A stretch of 64,000 nucleotides of DNA, from assembly GCA_025359785.1 (NCBI GenBank), contig JANYET010000074.1, positions 124,001 to 188,000 of the forward strand. The letters are read 5' to 3'. A program made the position numbers and the translations under genes. Source of the stretch: Alphaproteobacteria bacterium (GTDB taxonomy: Bacteria > Pseudomonadota > Alphaproteobacteria > Caulobacterales > Caulobacteraceae). Below, one piece after another: positions 8,083 through 16,273 of this stretch (within the stretch, counting starts at the first letter, position 1; the number at the start of each line of letters is the position of its first letter). The notes under the pieces are model-generated. The model ran no database searches. It was given only the letters and a program-made list of their open reading frames with translations, and had not been told where the DNA came from.

Positions 8083-8810
8083 CGCCTGGTGTTGCGCGGT
8101 TTGCGGCGCGGGCCGGGCGGCGGGTTGGGCTGGTCGAGCGCCACCTCGCCGAACAGGTTGGTCGGCACGGCGCTGGGCCGGTCCTCGGCGCGGCGGCTGA
8201 GCAGGAATAGCGCCGTCTCCGAGCGCCAGTTTTCCAGCAGGCCATCGGGCCGGATCGGCCGGGCCGGCTTGCCGCCCGACAGCGCCGCGCAGGCATCGAC
8301 CTGGAGGTCCAGCTCGCGGGCCAGGTCGGTGAAGTCGCGCAGGGTGCAGAGGTGGATGTTGGGCGTCGACCACCAGGGGTCGGGCAGGGCGCGGGTCTCC
8401 GGCATCCGGCCGCGCGCCATCAGCGACACCCGCATCCGCCAGTGGCCGAAGTTCGGGACCGAGACGATGGCCTGATCGGCGATACGCAGCAGCTCGGACA
8501 GCACGTGGCGGGGCTCGCGCATCTGTTGCAGGGTCTTCGACAGGATCGCGTAGTCGAAGGCCCGCGTCGGGAAGTGATCGAGGTCGCGGTCGCCGTCGCC
8601 CTGCACAACCGCCAGACCCTTGGCGAGGCAGGCCGAGACGCCGGCCGGGCTGATTTCCAGGCCCTGGCCATCGACGCGCTTCTCGCGGGTCAGCAGGTCC
8701 AGCAGCTCGCCGTCCTCGCAACCCACGTCCAGCACCCGCGCGCCGGGCCGCACCAGCCGCAGAATCTCGGCGAAGTCCTCGCGCCCATTCTTGCTTCTGG
8801 GGCTGGTCAC
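8079..8810 (-). CDS. metW: Methionine biosynthesis protein MetW
   Basis: A class I methyltransferase-like protein that acts with MetX in homoserine acylation for methionine synthesis. The start is the GTG at 8810, which overlaps the TAG of metX by one base, so translation is probably coupled; the open frame continues upstream antisense to metX but is not coding there. Key sequence: LRLVRPGARVLDVGCEDGEL (motif I), GLEISPAGVSACLAKGLAVV, AILSKTLQQMREPRHVLSEL and SVPNFGHWRMRVSLMARGRM, which is characteristic of MetW. At 243 residues it is longer than most homologues because of a basic C-terminal tail (PPGPRRKPRNTRR). Confidence 0.92.
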   Translation of the reverse strand: MTSPRSKNGREDFAEILRLVRPGARVLDVGCEDGELLDLLTREKRVDGQGLEISPAGVSACLAKGLAVVQGDGDRDLDHFPTRAFDYAILSKTLQQMREPRHVLSELLRIADQAIVSVPNFGHWRMRVSLMARGRMPETRALPDPWWSTPNIHLCTLRDFTDLARELDLQVDACAALSGGKPARPIRPDGLLENWRSETALFLLSRRAEDRPSAVPTNLFGEVALDQPNPPPGPRRKPRNTRR

Positions 8811-9994
8811 TAGAGGCCCCGCGCCTGGGCGGCCGAGGCGAAGAAGCCGCGCAGGGCCCGGTCGAATTGCGGCTCGTCGAGGAAGAAGGCGTCGTGGCCC
8901 TTGTCGGTCTCGATCTCGGCGAAGGAGGCGCGGCAGCCGGCGGCGTTCAGGGCGCGGACGATGTCGCGGCTCTCGGCGGTCGGATAGAGCCAGTCCGACG
9001 AGAACGACAGCACGCAGAAGCGCACGCCGCGCGCCTTCTGGAAGGCCTCCGCCAGCACCCCGCCGCGCTGGCCGGCCAGGTCGAAGTAGTCGAGCGCGCG
9101 GGTGATGTAGAGGTAGGAGTTCGCATCGAAGCGATCCACGAAGCTGGTCCCCTGGTGGCGCAGATAGCTCTCCACCTGGAAGTCGGCGTCGAAGCCCCAG
9201 GAGAGGCCGTCGCGCTGCAGCTCGCGGCCGAATTTCCGCTGCAGGGCTGGCTCCGACAGATAGGTGATGTGCGCGGCCATGCGCGCGACCGCCAAGCCCT
9301 TTTCCGGGCGCACGCCCTGGGACTCGTAGGCCCCGCCGCGCCAGTCGGGATCGGCCATGATCGCCTGGCGGCCGACCTCGTGGAAGGCGATATTCTGGGC
9401 CGAGTGGCGCGGCGCGGCGGCCACGCAGACGGCGCTGAACAGCTTCTCCGGATAGTCGGCCGTCCACTGCAGGACCTGCATCCCGCCCATGGAGCCGCCG
9501 ACCACCGCGAACAGCGTGTCTATGCCAAGAGCTTCGATCAGCATGGCCTGCGCGCGGACCATGTCGCCGATGGTGATCACCGGGAAGGCCAGTCCATAGG
9601 GCTGGCCGGTCTTGGGATTGGTCGAGGCGGGGCCCGTCGAGCCCATGCAGCCGCCGACCACATTGGTGGCGATGATGAAATAGCGGTCGGGATCGAGCGG
9701 CAGGCCCTGGCCGATCACGCTGTTCCACCAGCCGGGCCGGCCGGTCGCCGGATTGACCGAGGCCGCGTGCTGATCGCCGGTCAGGGCGTGGCAGACCAGG
9801 ATGGCGTTGGTCTTCGTCTCGTTCAGCCGGCCATAGGTCTTGTAGGCGATCTCCAGGGGGCTGAGCCTGGCGCCGGAGTCCAGGCGTAGCCCCACGCTCG
9901 CCGCAAAGCGCCACACGCCGCCGCCGGTGTCGCCGCCGGGCGCACCGCGCCCTGGGGTCTCGCCTGCTGCAGTGGTTTCGGCGCCCACGTCCAT
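8810..9994 (-). CDS. metX: Homoserine O-acetyltransferase
   Basis: Transfers an acyl group (acetyl, or possibly succinyl) from acyl-CoA to homoserine, the committed step of methionine synthesis by sulfhydrylation. The 394 residues form an alpha/beta hydrolase. The nucleophile elbow is VVGGSMGGMQVLQW, the substrate loop is YGRLNETKTNAILVCHALTG, and the C-terminal catalytic Asp/His region includes ETDKGHDAFFLDE. The N-terminus has a Gly- and Thr-rich extension of about 25 residues, so the true start could be a little downstream. It is first in the metX-metW operon. Acyl specificity cannot be read with certainty here. Confidence 0.93.
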   Translation of the reverse strand: MDVGAETTAAGETPGRGAPGGDTGGGVWRFAASVGLRLDSGARLSPLEIAYKTYGRLNETKTNAILVCHALTGDQHAASVNPATGRPGWWNSVIGQGLPLDPDRYFIIATNVVGGCMGSTGPASTNPKTGQPYGLAFPVITIGDMVRAQAMLIEALGIDTLFAVVGGSMGGMQVLQWTADYPEKLFSAVCVAAAPRHSAQNIAFHEVGRQAIMADPDWRGGAYESQGVRPEKGLAVARMAAHITYLSEPALQRKFGRELQRDGLSWGFDADFQVESYLRHQGTSFVDRFDANSYLYITRALDYFDLAGQRGGVLAEAFQKARGVRFCVLSFSSDWLYPTAESRDIVRALNAAGCRASFAEIETDKGHDAFFLDEPQFDRALRGFFASAAQARGL

Positions 9995-10098
9995 GCGCGC
10001 CTTGGACCGCCAAGGCCTTTCGGTGTCAATGGCGCCAGGGGTGCTTCGCAGCCGGCGCGGGCGCCGCTATGAGGGTGGTTCGGGGGAACGGAGCGTCG

Positions 10099-10596
10099 AT
10101 GGACCGGCTGATCCTTTTTCGGCACGGCAAGGCTGAAGCGGAGTCCGCCAGCGGCGACGACTTCGACCGCCGGCTTGCGCCGCGCGGCGGCGAGGAGTCG
10201 GGCGAGACCGCCGCGAAGCTCGCCGACCTGGGTTTCCAGCCGGACCTGGCGCTGGTCTCCGCGGCGGTCCGGACCCGGGAGACCTGGGCGGCGGCCGAAC
10301 CGCATTTCCCCAAGGCCCGGGCGATCTTCGACGCGGACCTCTATCACGCTGACTCCGAGGCTGTGCGGCACGCCGCCGCCAAGGCCGGGGCCATGGTCGG
10401 CACCGTGCTGGTGATCGGGCACAATCCGGGGCTGCAGGAGCTGACGGCGCGCCTGCTCACCGAAGGCTCGGCGCCGCCATCGCTGATCGCGCGGGCCAGC
10501 CGGCAGTTTCCGACCGCGGCGGCGGCGGTGTTCCTGTTCGACGGCGAAGGCCGGCCGGCCTTCGACGGCCTGTTCTTCCCGGACCGCGGCGATTGA
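10099..10596 (+). CDS. SixA-like histidine phosphatase
   Basis: A small phosphoglycerate-mutase-superfamily phosphatase of about 165 residues. The catalytic motif LILFRHGKAE places the phosphoacceptor histidine at residue 9, and the second histidine is in VLVIGHNPGLQEL. The size and short loops match SixA, which dephosphorylates histidine phosphotransfer domains in E. coli; the substrate here is not known. The ATG at 10099 is chosen over an upstream ATG at 10069 because it follows GGGGAACGGAG and gives the family N-terminus. The end overlaps the TTG start of the next gene. Confidence 0.82.
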   Translation: MDRLILFRHGKAEAESASGDDFDRRLAPRGGEESGETAAKLADLGFQPDLALVSAAVRTRETWAAAEPHFPKARAIFDADLYHADSEAVRHAAAKAGAMVGTVLVIGHNPGLQELTARLLTEGSAPPSLIARASRQFPTAAAAVFLFDGEGRPAFDGLFFPDRGD

Positions 10597-10931
10597 GAAT
10601 CTACAAAATCCTGCCCCGCGCCGCATGGACCGAGGCTCATGAGGCCGGCCGCTTCGAGGGCTCGCCCTTGGACCTTGCCGATGGCTTCATCCATTTCTCG
10701 ACCGCCGCCCAGGCGCAGGAGACCGCGCGGCGCCACTTCGCGGGCCAGGCCGACCTGGTGGTGCTGGAAGTCGAGGCTGACGAACTGGGCGAGGCGCTGA
10801 GGTGGGAGGCCTCGCGCGGGGGCGATCTGTTCCCGCACCTCTACGGCCCCCTGGCCGCCAGCCTCGTGCGCTACGTCACCGAGGCGCCCCTGAACGGCGA
10901 CGGCGCGCCGACGCTTGGCGACCTGAAATGA
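10593..10931 (+). CDS. DUF952 family protein
   Basis: A small protein of 112 residues beginning IYKILPRAAWTEA and containing the family signature DLADGFIHFSTAAQAQETA, followed by VVLEVEADELGEALRWE and DLFPHLYGPL. These are the conserved blocks of the uncharacterised DUF952 family. The start is a TTG inside the stop region of the SixA-like gene, and the stop overlaps the ATG of pyrD, so three genes are tightly coupled (SixA-like, DUF952, pyrD). This order is one I associate with alphaproteobacteria. Biochemical role unknown. Confidence 0.82.
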   Translation: MRIYKILPRAAWTEAHEAGRFEGSPLDLADGFIHFSTAAQAQETARRHFAGQADLVVLEVEADELGEALRWEASRGGDLFPHLYGPLAASLVRYVTEAPLNGDGAPTLGDLK

Positions 10932-11968
10932 ACCTGCACGGCGCCGCGACGCGGGCGCTCCGCGGCCTTGATCCGGAAGACGCCCACGGCTGGGCGATCC
11001 GGGGGCTGAAGCTCGGGCTGGGACCGGTCGGCGGGCGCGACGACCCGATCCTGGCGACCTCGCTGGCCGGCATGGTGCTGGCTAATCCGGTGGGCCTGGC
11101 GCCCGGCTTCGACAAGGACGCCGAGGTGTTCGGCCCCATGCTGCGCGCCGGCTTCGGTTTCGTGGAATGTGGGACGGTGACGCCCCTGCCGCAGACCGGC
11201 AATCCGCGGCCCAGGCTCTTCCGGCTGAGCGAGGACCGGGCGGTGATCAACCGCATGGGATTCAACAATCGCGGCCTCGAGGCCTTCGCCGGGCGCCTTG
11301 CCGCGTGCGGACCCGGCGTCGTGGGCGCCAATATCGGGGCCAACAAGGACGCCAGCGACCGGATTGGCGACTATGTGACCGGGCTCAAGCGGCTCTGGGG
11401 GCTGGCCGCCTATTTCGCCATCAACATCTCCTCGCCCAACACGCCGGGGCTGCGCGCGTTGCAGACCAAGGCCGCGCTGCAGGAGCTGTTAGGCAGGCTC
11501 GCCGAGACGCGGGACGCCCTGCCCGCGGCCGGTCGGGCCCCGATGTTCCTCAAGGTCGCGCCGGACCTGGAGGCGGGCGAGGTGGAGACCATCGTTGAGA
11601 CCTGCGTAGCCCAGGGTCTGGCCGGGATCATGGTCTCCAACACCACGGTGAGCCGGCCTGCGCTGGCCTCGCGACATCGGGACGAGACCGGTGGCTTGTC
11701 CGGCGCGCCGTTGACCGCGTTGTCGACGCGGGTGCTGTCGCAGTTCGCCGCGGCCGCGGCCGGTAGGTTGGCGCTGGTGGGCGTCGGCGGCATCGCCTCG
11801 GGCGCCGACGCCTACGCCAAGCTCCGCGCCGGCGCCTGTGCGGTGCAGCTTTATTCGGCGCTGGTCTTCGAGGGCCCCGGTCTGGTGACGCGGATCAAGC
11901 AGGATCTGGCGCAGCGCTTGCGCGCCGACGGCTTCGCTTCGGTGGCGGCCGCGATCGGCGCACACTAG
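10928..11968 (+). CDS. pyrD: Dihydroorotate dehydrogenase (quinone), class 2
   Basis: Oxidises dihydroorotate to orotate in pyrimidine synthesis and passes electrons to membrane quinone. The protein is about 346 residues from the ATG at 10928, which overlaps the upstream stop as ATGA. The FMN and substrate motifs are clear: NPVGLAPGFDKDAEVFG, FVECGTVTPLPQTGNP, INRMGFNNRG, and NISSPNTPGLRALQ with the catalytic serine that marks class 2 enzymes (class 1 uses cysteine). GVGGIASGADAYAKLRAGA is the C-terminal FMN phosphate region. The N-terminal helical part that inserts in the membrane is present. Confidence 0.95.
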   Translation: MNLHGAATRALRGLDPEDAHGWAIRGLKLGLGPVGGRDDPILATSLAGMVLANPVGLAPGFDKDAEVFGPMLRAGFGFVECGTVTPLPQTGNPRPRLFRLSEDRAVINRMGFNNRGLEAFAGRLAACGPGVVGANIGANKDASDRIGDYVTGLKRLWGLAAYFAINISSPNTPGLRALQTKAALQELLGRLAETRDALPAAGRAPMFLKVAPDLEAGEVETIVETCVAQGLAGIMVSNTTVSRPALASRHRDETGGLSGAPLTALSTRVLSQFAAAAAGRLALVGVGGIASGADAYAKLRAGACAVQLYSALVFEGPGLVTRIKQDLAQRLRADGFASVAAAIGAH

Positions 11969-12049
11969 AGACCGCGGCCAGATTCCGCCCTTGCAGCGGG
12001 CATAGGTCGCGTTGCCGAATGGGCTGCGCTGCAGTAACTCGGAAGGATC

Positions 12050-13543
12050 ATGGCGGACGTCGCCCCAACGCCGCAGGAGCTCCCAAGGCCCAACAGGCCC
12101 CGCTTCTTCTGGCCGGGTGGCCTTTCCGCACGCCTGCTGACCCTGACCATCCTGTTCGCCGTGGCGGCCGGCGCCTGCGCGGTGCCGCCGGCGTTGGCGT
12201 CGTTCGAGGCCAAGTGGCTGCTGGACCGCACGCGGGCCGGTGAGCTCGCCGCCATCGCCCCGGACGTGGCGCCGGACAAGAAGGTCTCGCAGGCTGTGGC
12301 CACCCAGCTTCTGGAGGGGGCCGGGGTGATCCGGGTGGCGATCCAGACCGACGGGATGCGCCGTCTGGTGCTGGGCGGACCGATGCTGGAACGTCAGCCC
12401 TATCTGGTGGATCTGCGGGCGCAGGATCAGCTCTCGTGGCTTGCCGCGCCGTTCCAGACCCTGTTCGGCGGGGCTGGCGGCTATGTTCGGGTGATCGCCA
12501 AGCCCGGCATCTACCGCAACGCCGAATTCGTGGAGATCGTCGCCCCTGACGCGGAGCTGCGCCGCGACCTGGGCTCCTACCTGTGGAAACTGCTGTTCGT
12601 CGCCGCCGTCCTGACCCTGGGGGTCGGCGCCGTGGTCTATCTGTCGCTGAACCTCTTCCTGGTGCGGCCCATGCAGCGGATCACCAACGCCATGGAGCGG
12701 TTCCGGGCCGATCCGGAGGACGCCGGCGCCCGCGTGGCGCTGTCGGGCCGTCGCGACGAGATCGGCCGCGCCGAGGCTGAACTCGACCGCATGCAGGCCG
12801 ACCTGCGGGTGGCGCTCAACGCCCGGGCCCGGCTGGCGGCGCTGGGCGAGGCGGTGGCCAAGATCAACCACGATCTGAAGAACATGCTGACCAGCGCCCA
12901 GATCGCCTCGGAGCGGCTGGCGGCCCTGAAGGACCCGAAGGTGAGCCAGGCCCTGCCCAGGCTTGAGCGCGCCCTGGACCGCGCCGTGAAGCTGGCTTCA
13001 GGGGTCCTGGCCTATGGCAAGACGCAGGAAGCCGCGCCGGAGCCGCGCGGCGTGCGCCTGGCCGCCGCCGTGGCCGCCGCCGCCGAGGAGGCGCGGCTGG
13101 CCGAACGCCACATCGGCCTGAAAACCGCCGTCGCCGCCGCCGAACAGGTGAGCGCCGATCCCGATCAGCTGCATCGCATCCTCGCCAACCTTTTGCGCAA
13201 CGCGCGCGAGGCTATCGAGCATCAGGAGGTGCGCCCCAAGCCGGGACGGATCGAGGTAACGCTGGCGCGCGCCGGCGAGGTCAGCGTGATCCGTATCGCC
13301 GACAACGGCCCGGGTGTGCCGGACCGGGTGCGGGAGCGGCTGTTCCAACCCTTCGCGGGGTCTGGCCGGCCTGACAGCGCGGGCCTCGGCCTCGCCATCG
13401 CCAAAGAGCTGGCCCAGGGGCACGGCGGCGACCTGACGCTGGCCGCGACCGGACCCGATGGCTCGGTTTTCGAGCTACGGCTGCCGGGCGTCCCGCCGCC
13501 GGTCCCGCCGGCGGCTAGACGCGCACGCAAAGCCCCAGTCTAG
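12050..13543 (+). CDS. Membrane sensor histidine kinase, orphan
   Basis: A 497-residue two-component sensor. It has a first transmembrane segment near residues 24-47, a periplasmic sensor of about 135 residues, a second segment (VLTLGVGAVVYLSLNLFLV, about 185-205), then HAMP (RPMQRITNAMERFRADPED). The kinase core shows the H box KINHDLKNMLTSAQIASERL, the N box ILANLLRNAREAIEHQ, G1 IADNGPGVPDRV, and G2 GLGLAIAKELAQGHGG. All residues needed for autophosphorylation are visible. No response regulator lies beside it, so its partner is elsewhere. The C-terminus ends in a Pro- and Arg-rich tail. Confidence 0.9.
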   Translation: MADVAPTPQELPRPNRPRFFWPGGLSARLLTLTILFAVAAGACAVPPALASFEAKWLLDRTRAGELAAIAPDVAPDKKVSQAVATQLLEGAGVIRVAIQTDGMRRLVLGGPMLERQPYLVDLRAQDQLSWLAAPFQTLFGGAGGYVRVIAKPGIYRNAEFVEIVAPDAELRRDLGSYLWKLLFVAAVLTLGVGAVVYLSLNLFLVRPMQRITNAMERFRADPEDAGARVALSGRRDEIGRAEAELDRMQADLRVALNARARLAALGEAVAKINHDLKNMLTSAQIASERLAALKDPKVSQALPRLERALDRAVKLASGVLAYGKTQEAAPEPRGVRLAAAVAAAAEEARLAERHIGLKTAVAAAEQVSADPDQLHRILANLLRNAREAIEHQEVRPKPGRIEVTLARAGEVSVIRIADNGPGVPDRVRERLFQPFAGSGRPDSAGLGLAIAKELAQGHGGDLTLAATGPDGSVFELRLPGVPPPVPPAARRARKAPV

Positions 13544-13582
13544 TGCTCGTCATTCCCGGCCTTGTGCCGGGAATGACGAGCA
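13544..13582. repeat. Perfect 17-bp inverted repeat (REP-like hairpin)
   Basis: The arms at 13544-13560 (TGCTCGTCATTCCCGGC) and 13566-13582 are exact reverse complements with the 5-base loop CTTGT. It lies between the convergent ends of the kinase and ggt genes. There is no T-run after it in either direction, so it is not a classic intrinsic terminator, although it may still end or stabilise transcripts. A related hairpin with the same CGTCAT outer arm lies at 48368-48402, which suggests a dispersed intergenic repeat family. Confidence 0.8.
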
Positions 13583-13588
13583 GGGGCG

Positions 13589-15310
13589 CTAGTAGCCCTT
13601 GGCGATACCCTCGCGGCGGGGATCGGCGCCGCCGCGCAGGCCGGCCGGGGTCATCTCGACACCCTGCTCGCCGGAGCCTTCGCCGAACGGTCCGCCGCGC
13701 ACCGCCACGCCCCTGGCCGCCAGGCCCGTCACCACGCCGGCCGGATATTTCGCGGGCTCCGAAGCATAGACCGTGTCGAAGGCGATCATGTTCGGCAGGT
13801 TGATGGCCTCCTGCACCGGCAGCTTCCAGTCGAGCACGCCCACCAGCACCTTCAGCGTGAAGGCGATGATCGAGGGGCCCCCGGGCGAGCCCGTGCCGAC
13901 CACGAACCGGCCCTGCCGATCCAGCACGATGGCCGGCGACATGGACGAGCGTGGCCGCTTGCCGCCGGCCACCGCGTTGGCCGCCGGCGCGCCGTCCTGA
14001 TCCTTTGGCGTGAAGGAGAAGTCGGTGAGCTGGTTGTTGAGGAAGAAGCCTGCGACCATCTTGCCGTCGCCAAAGATGCTCTCGACGGTGGTGGTCATGG
14101 AGACCGCGTTTCCGGCCGCATCGACGATCACGAAGTGGGTGGTGCCGCCGGGCTCCCGGGTCCGGTCCGGCGCACGGGGGCCGGCGCCCGCGGGCTTGCC
14201 GGGCTGTGGCGGCGGGCCAGCCATGTCGGGCGCGATCAGCTTGGCGCGAGCGTCGAGGTAGTCGGCGGCCAGCAACCCCGCCATGGGCACGGAGACGAAG
14301 TCGGGGTCGCCGTAGAAGCGGTCGCGGTCGGCGTACATCAGCCGGCTCGCCTGGCTGACCAGATACCAGCCCTGGACGTCGTTCTTGTGCGCCGGCAGGT
14401 CGGTGCGGGCGAGAATGCCCAGGCCTTCCAGCACGGCCGGGCCGCCGGAGGGCGCCGGCGGGGTGCAGACGGTGTATTCGCGGTAGGGCCGGCAGACGGC
14501 GGGCGTCGCCTTCGGCCGGTAGCTCGCCAGATCCTGCAGCGTCATGGTCGACGGCATCGGACCTTCGTGCAGCTTGGCGATAATGGCCGCGGCGATCGGG
14601 CCTTCCAGGATGGCCTTGGGGCCCTCGGCGGCGATCTTGCGGAGGGTCGCCGCATAGGCCGGGTTCTTGAACAGCTCGCCCGCCTGGATCTTGGTCCCGT
14701 CCGGCTTGGTGAAATAGGCGATGGCGTCCGGCTGTTTCGCCTGGAGCGCGTTGGAGGACGCGGCGGCGGCCATCCGGGCCGGCACATGGAAGCCGTCGGT
14801 GGCGAGGCGCTCGGCGTCGCCGAACAGGTCTTTCCAGGCCAGCTTGCCGTGCTGCGATTGCGCCAGGTGCAGCATGGCGACGGCGCCGGGAACGCCGGCC
14901 GAGCGGCCGCTGACGATCGCCGCGCCCTTGTTCAGGGGCTTGCCGTCGGGGCCAAAGAACAGCTCCGGCGTGGCGGCGGCCGGTGCGGTCTCGCGGCCAT
15001 TGTAGGCGGTCACCTTGCGGGTCTTGGCGTCGTAGAAGACCATGAACGACCCGCCGCCGAGGCCGGAACTCTGCGGCTCCTCCAGGCCCAGCACCGCCTG
15101 GACGGCCACCGCGGCGTCCACCGCCGAGCCGCCGGCCTTCAGCACGTTCAGCCCGGCCTCCACCGCATCCGGTTCCGCCGCGGCGATCATGGCCGTCGGA
15201 CCCTTGACCGCCGATGAGGACATGGGCGCGGCCGAGGCCTGCGGGCCGCTAGCCGAGACGGCGATCAGGGCGGCGAGGCCGAGGGGCAGGAAACGCTGGG
15301 CGGCGGTCAC
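13589..15310 (-). CDS. ggt: Gamma-glutamyltransferase
   Basis: A periplasmic enzyme that cleaves and transfers the gamma-glutamyl group of glutathione. The 573 residues begin with a signal peptide (FLPLGLAALIAVSASGPQAS). The proenzyme self-cleaves before the nucleophilic threonine, which is visible in REPGGTTHFVIVDAAGNAVS; two consecutive threonines are present, and the first of the THF pair is the expected nucleophile. Other blocks are GLGGGSFMVFYD, YNGRETAPAAATPELF and SSMSPAIVLD. Start and length agree with the family. It stands alone, convergent with the kinase. Confidence 0.94.
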   Translation of the reverse strand: MTAAQRFLPLGLAALIAVSASGPQASAAPMSSSAVKGPTAMIAAAEPDAVEAGLNVLKAGGSAVDAAVAVQAVLGLEEPQSSGLGGGSFMVFYDAKTRKVTAYNGRETAPAAATPELFFGPDGKPLNKGAAIVSGRSAGVPGAVAMLHLAQSQHGKLAWKDLFGDAERLATDGFHVPARMAAAASSNALQAKQPDAIAYFTKPDGTKIQAGELFKNPAYAATLRKIAAEGPKAILEGPIAAAIIAKLHEGPMPSTMTLQDLASYRPKATPAVCRPYREYTVCTPPAPSGGPAVLEGLGILARTDLPAHKNDVQGWYLVSQASRLMYADRDRFYGDPDFVSVPMAGLLAADYLDARAKLIAPDMAGPPPQPGKPAGAGPRAPDRTREPGGTTHFVIVDAAGNAVSMTTTVESIFGDGKMVAGFFLNNQLTDFSFTPKDQDGAPAANAVAGGKRPRSSMSPAIVLDRQGRFVVGTGSPGGPSIIAFTLKVLVGVLDWKLPVQEAINLPNMIAFDTVYASEPAKYPAGVVTGLAARGVAVRGGPFGEGSGEQGVEMTPAGLRGGADPRREGIAKGY

Positions 15311-15399
15311 GAGCGGGAAAACTCCGGAGGCTAGGGGGATCGGTGGCGCGCCACCATAGCGGCGGCGCGTCCGTGGACAACCGGCGACACCGCGCCTGC

Positions 15400-16131
15400 C
15401 TAGGCCTTCACGTACCAGTCGTCGACGTTGGAGAGTTTCTCGAACGTCCGCCGGAAGCCCCGGGCGGTCAGCAGGTCGAAGATCGGCTGGCGCTTGTCGG
15501 TGTGATTGTGCTCGACGCTGATCAGGCGGAGGTCATAGGCGGCGAAATCGAAGGCCTCGAGGATCGCCAGCTCCGAGCCCTCGGTGTCGATGGAGAGATA
15601 GTCGATGCGCCTGGGCGCGTTCCAGTGCGCCAGCAGGTCGAGGAGCGAGACGGTCTCCACCACGTAGCGCTCGCCGTCCCTGCGGCTGTCGGCGTGGCCG
15701 TCGCTGTCGGAGAAGGCCTCAAGGGTCGAGTGCGCCGCGACCGCCGGCTGGTTGAAGGCGAGGCGCTCGCCGGTCGTGGTCCAGACGCAACGGTCGTCGA
15801 TTGAACAGGCCCGGTTGTCGCGCAGCGCCGGATACCAGACCCGCGCGGGCTCGGCGAGGATGCCGCGCCAGCCCAGTTCGCGCTCCAGGTAGAGGCTGTT
15901 GGAGAACTTCACGCCGTTGGTCGCCCCGAACTCGACGAAGAAGCCGCCGCGCTGGTCGTTGAGCTCATAGGAGACCCACAGATCCTGCAGGAACTGGGCG
16001 TGGCTGCGGGCGATGTGACGCAGACAGTGGCTGAGGAAGCGGCCCTCGGCGTTGTCCGAGCTGTGCTCGCGCAGCAGCACCAGGGTCTCCAACGCTTCGG
16101 CGAAGGTGATGGGTCGCATCCTGCGAGCCAT
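15400..16131 (-). CDS. FkbM-family methyltransferase
   Basis: A SAM-dependent O-methyltransferase of the FkbM type. Motifs: HAQFLQDLWVSYELN, GGFFVEFGATNGVKFSNS (motif I, with GATNG in place of the usual GAxxG), GWRGILAEPARVWYPAL (acidic loop), and IDYLSIDTEGSELAILEAF with LISVEHNH. I chose the ATG at 16131 (MARRMRP); the open frame continues to 16275 with a low-complexity leader that looks non-coding, and the ATG at 16119 is an alternative. FkbM enzymes in polysaccharide loci often methylate sugars, but here the immediate neighbours give no pathway. Confidence 0.85.
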   Translation of the reverse strand: MARRMRPITFAEALETLVLLREHSSDNAEGRFLSHCLRHIARSHAQFLQDLWVSYELNDQRGGFFVEFGATNGVKFSNSLYLERELGWRGILAEPARVWYPALRDNRACSIDDRCVWTTTGERLAFNQPAVAAHSTLEAFSDSDGHADSRRDGERYVVETVSLLDLLAHWNAPRRIDYLSIDTEGSELAILEAFDFAAYDLRLISVEHNHTDKRQPIFDLLTARGFRRTFEKLSNVDDWYVKA

Positions 16132-16273
16132 AGTCAGCCCCGGCGCGCTTGGGAAGATTTCGCGTTTGGCGACCTGATGTCGAGCCGCCGGTGGGGCGCC
16201 TGAATAGGCGTCTGGAGCCCCGGGCGGTGCGCTGTTAGCCTCTCCGTCGCGGTTTGGACATCGGAGGCTGACC

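Noticed and set aside
8079..10013. Long minus-strand open frame of over 600 codons covering metW and the metX region
   Set aside because: Only the first part (up to GTG 8810) matches MetW; the rest is a shadow of metX in another frame.
13544..13582. Classical intrinsic terminator
   Set aside because: The stem is perfect, but no T-run follows on either strand; kept as a repeat instead.
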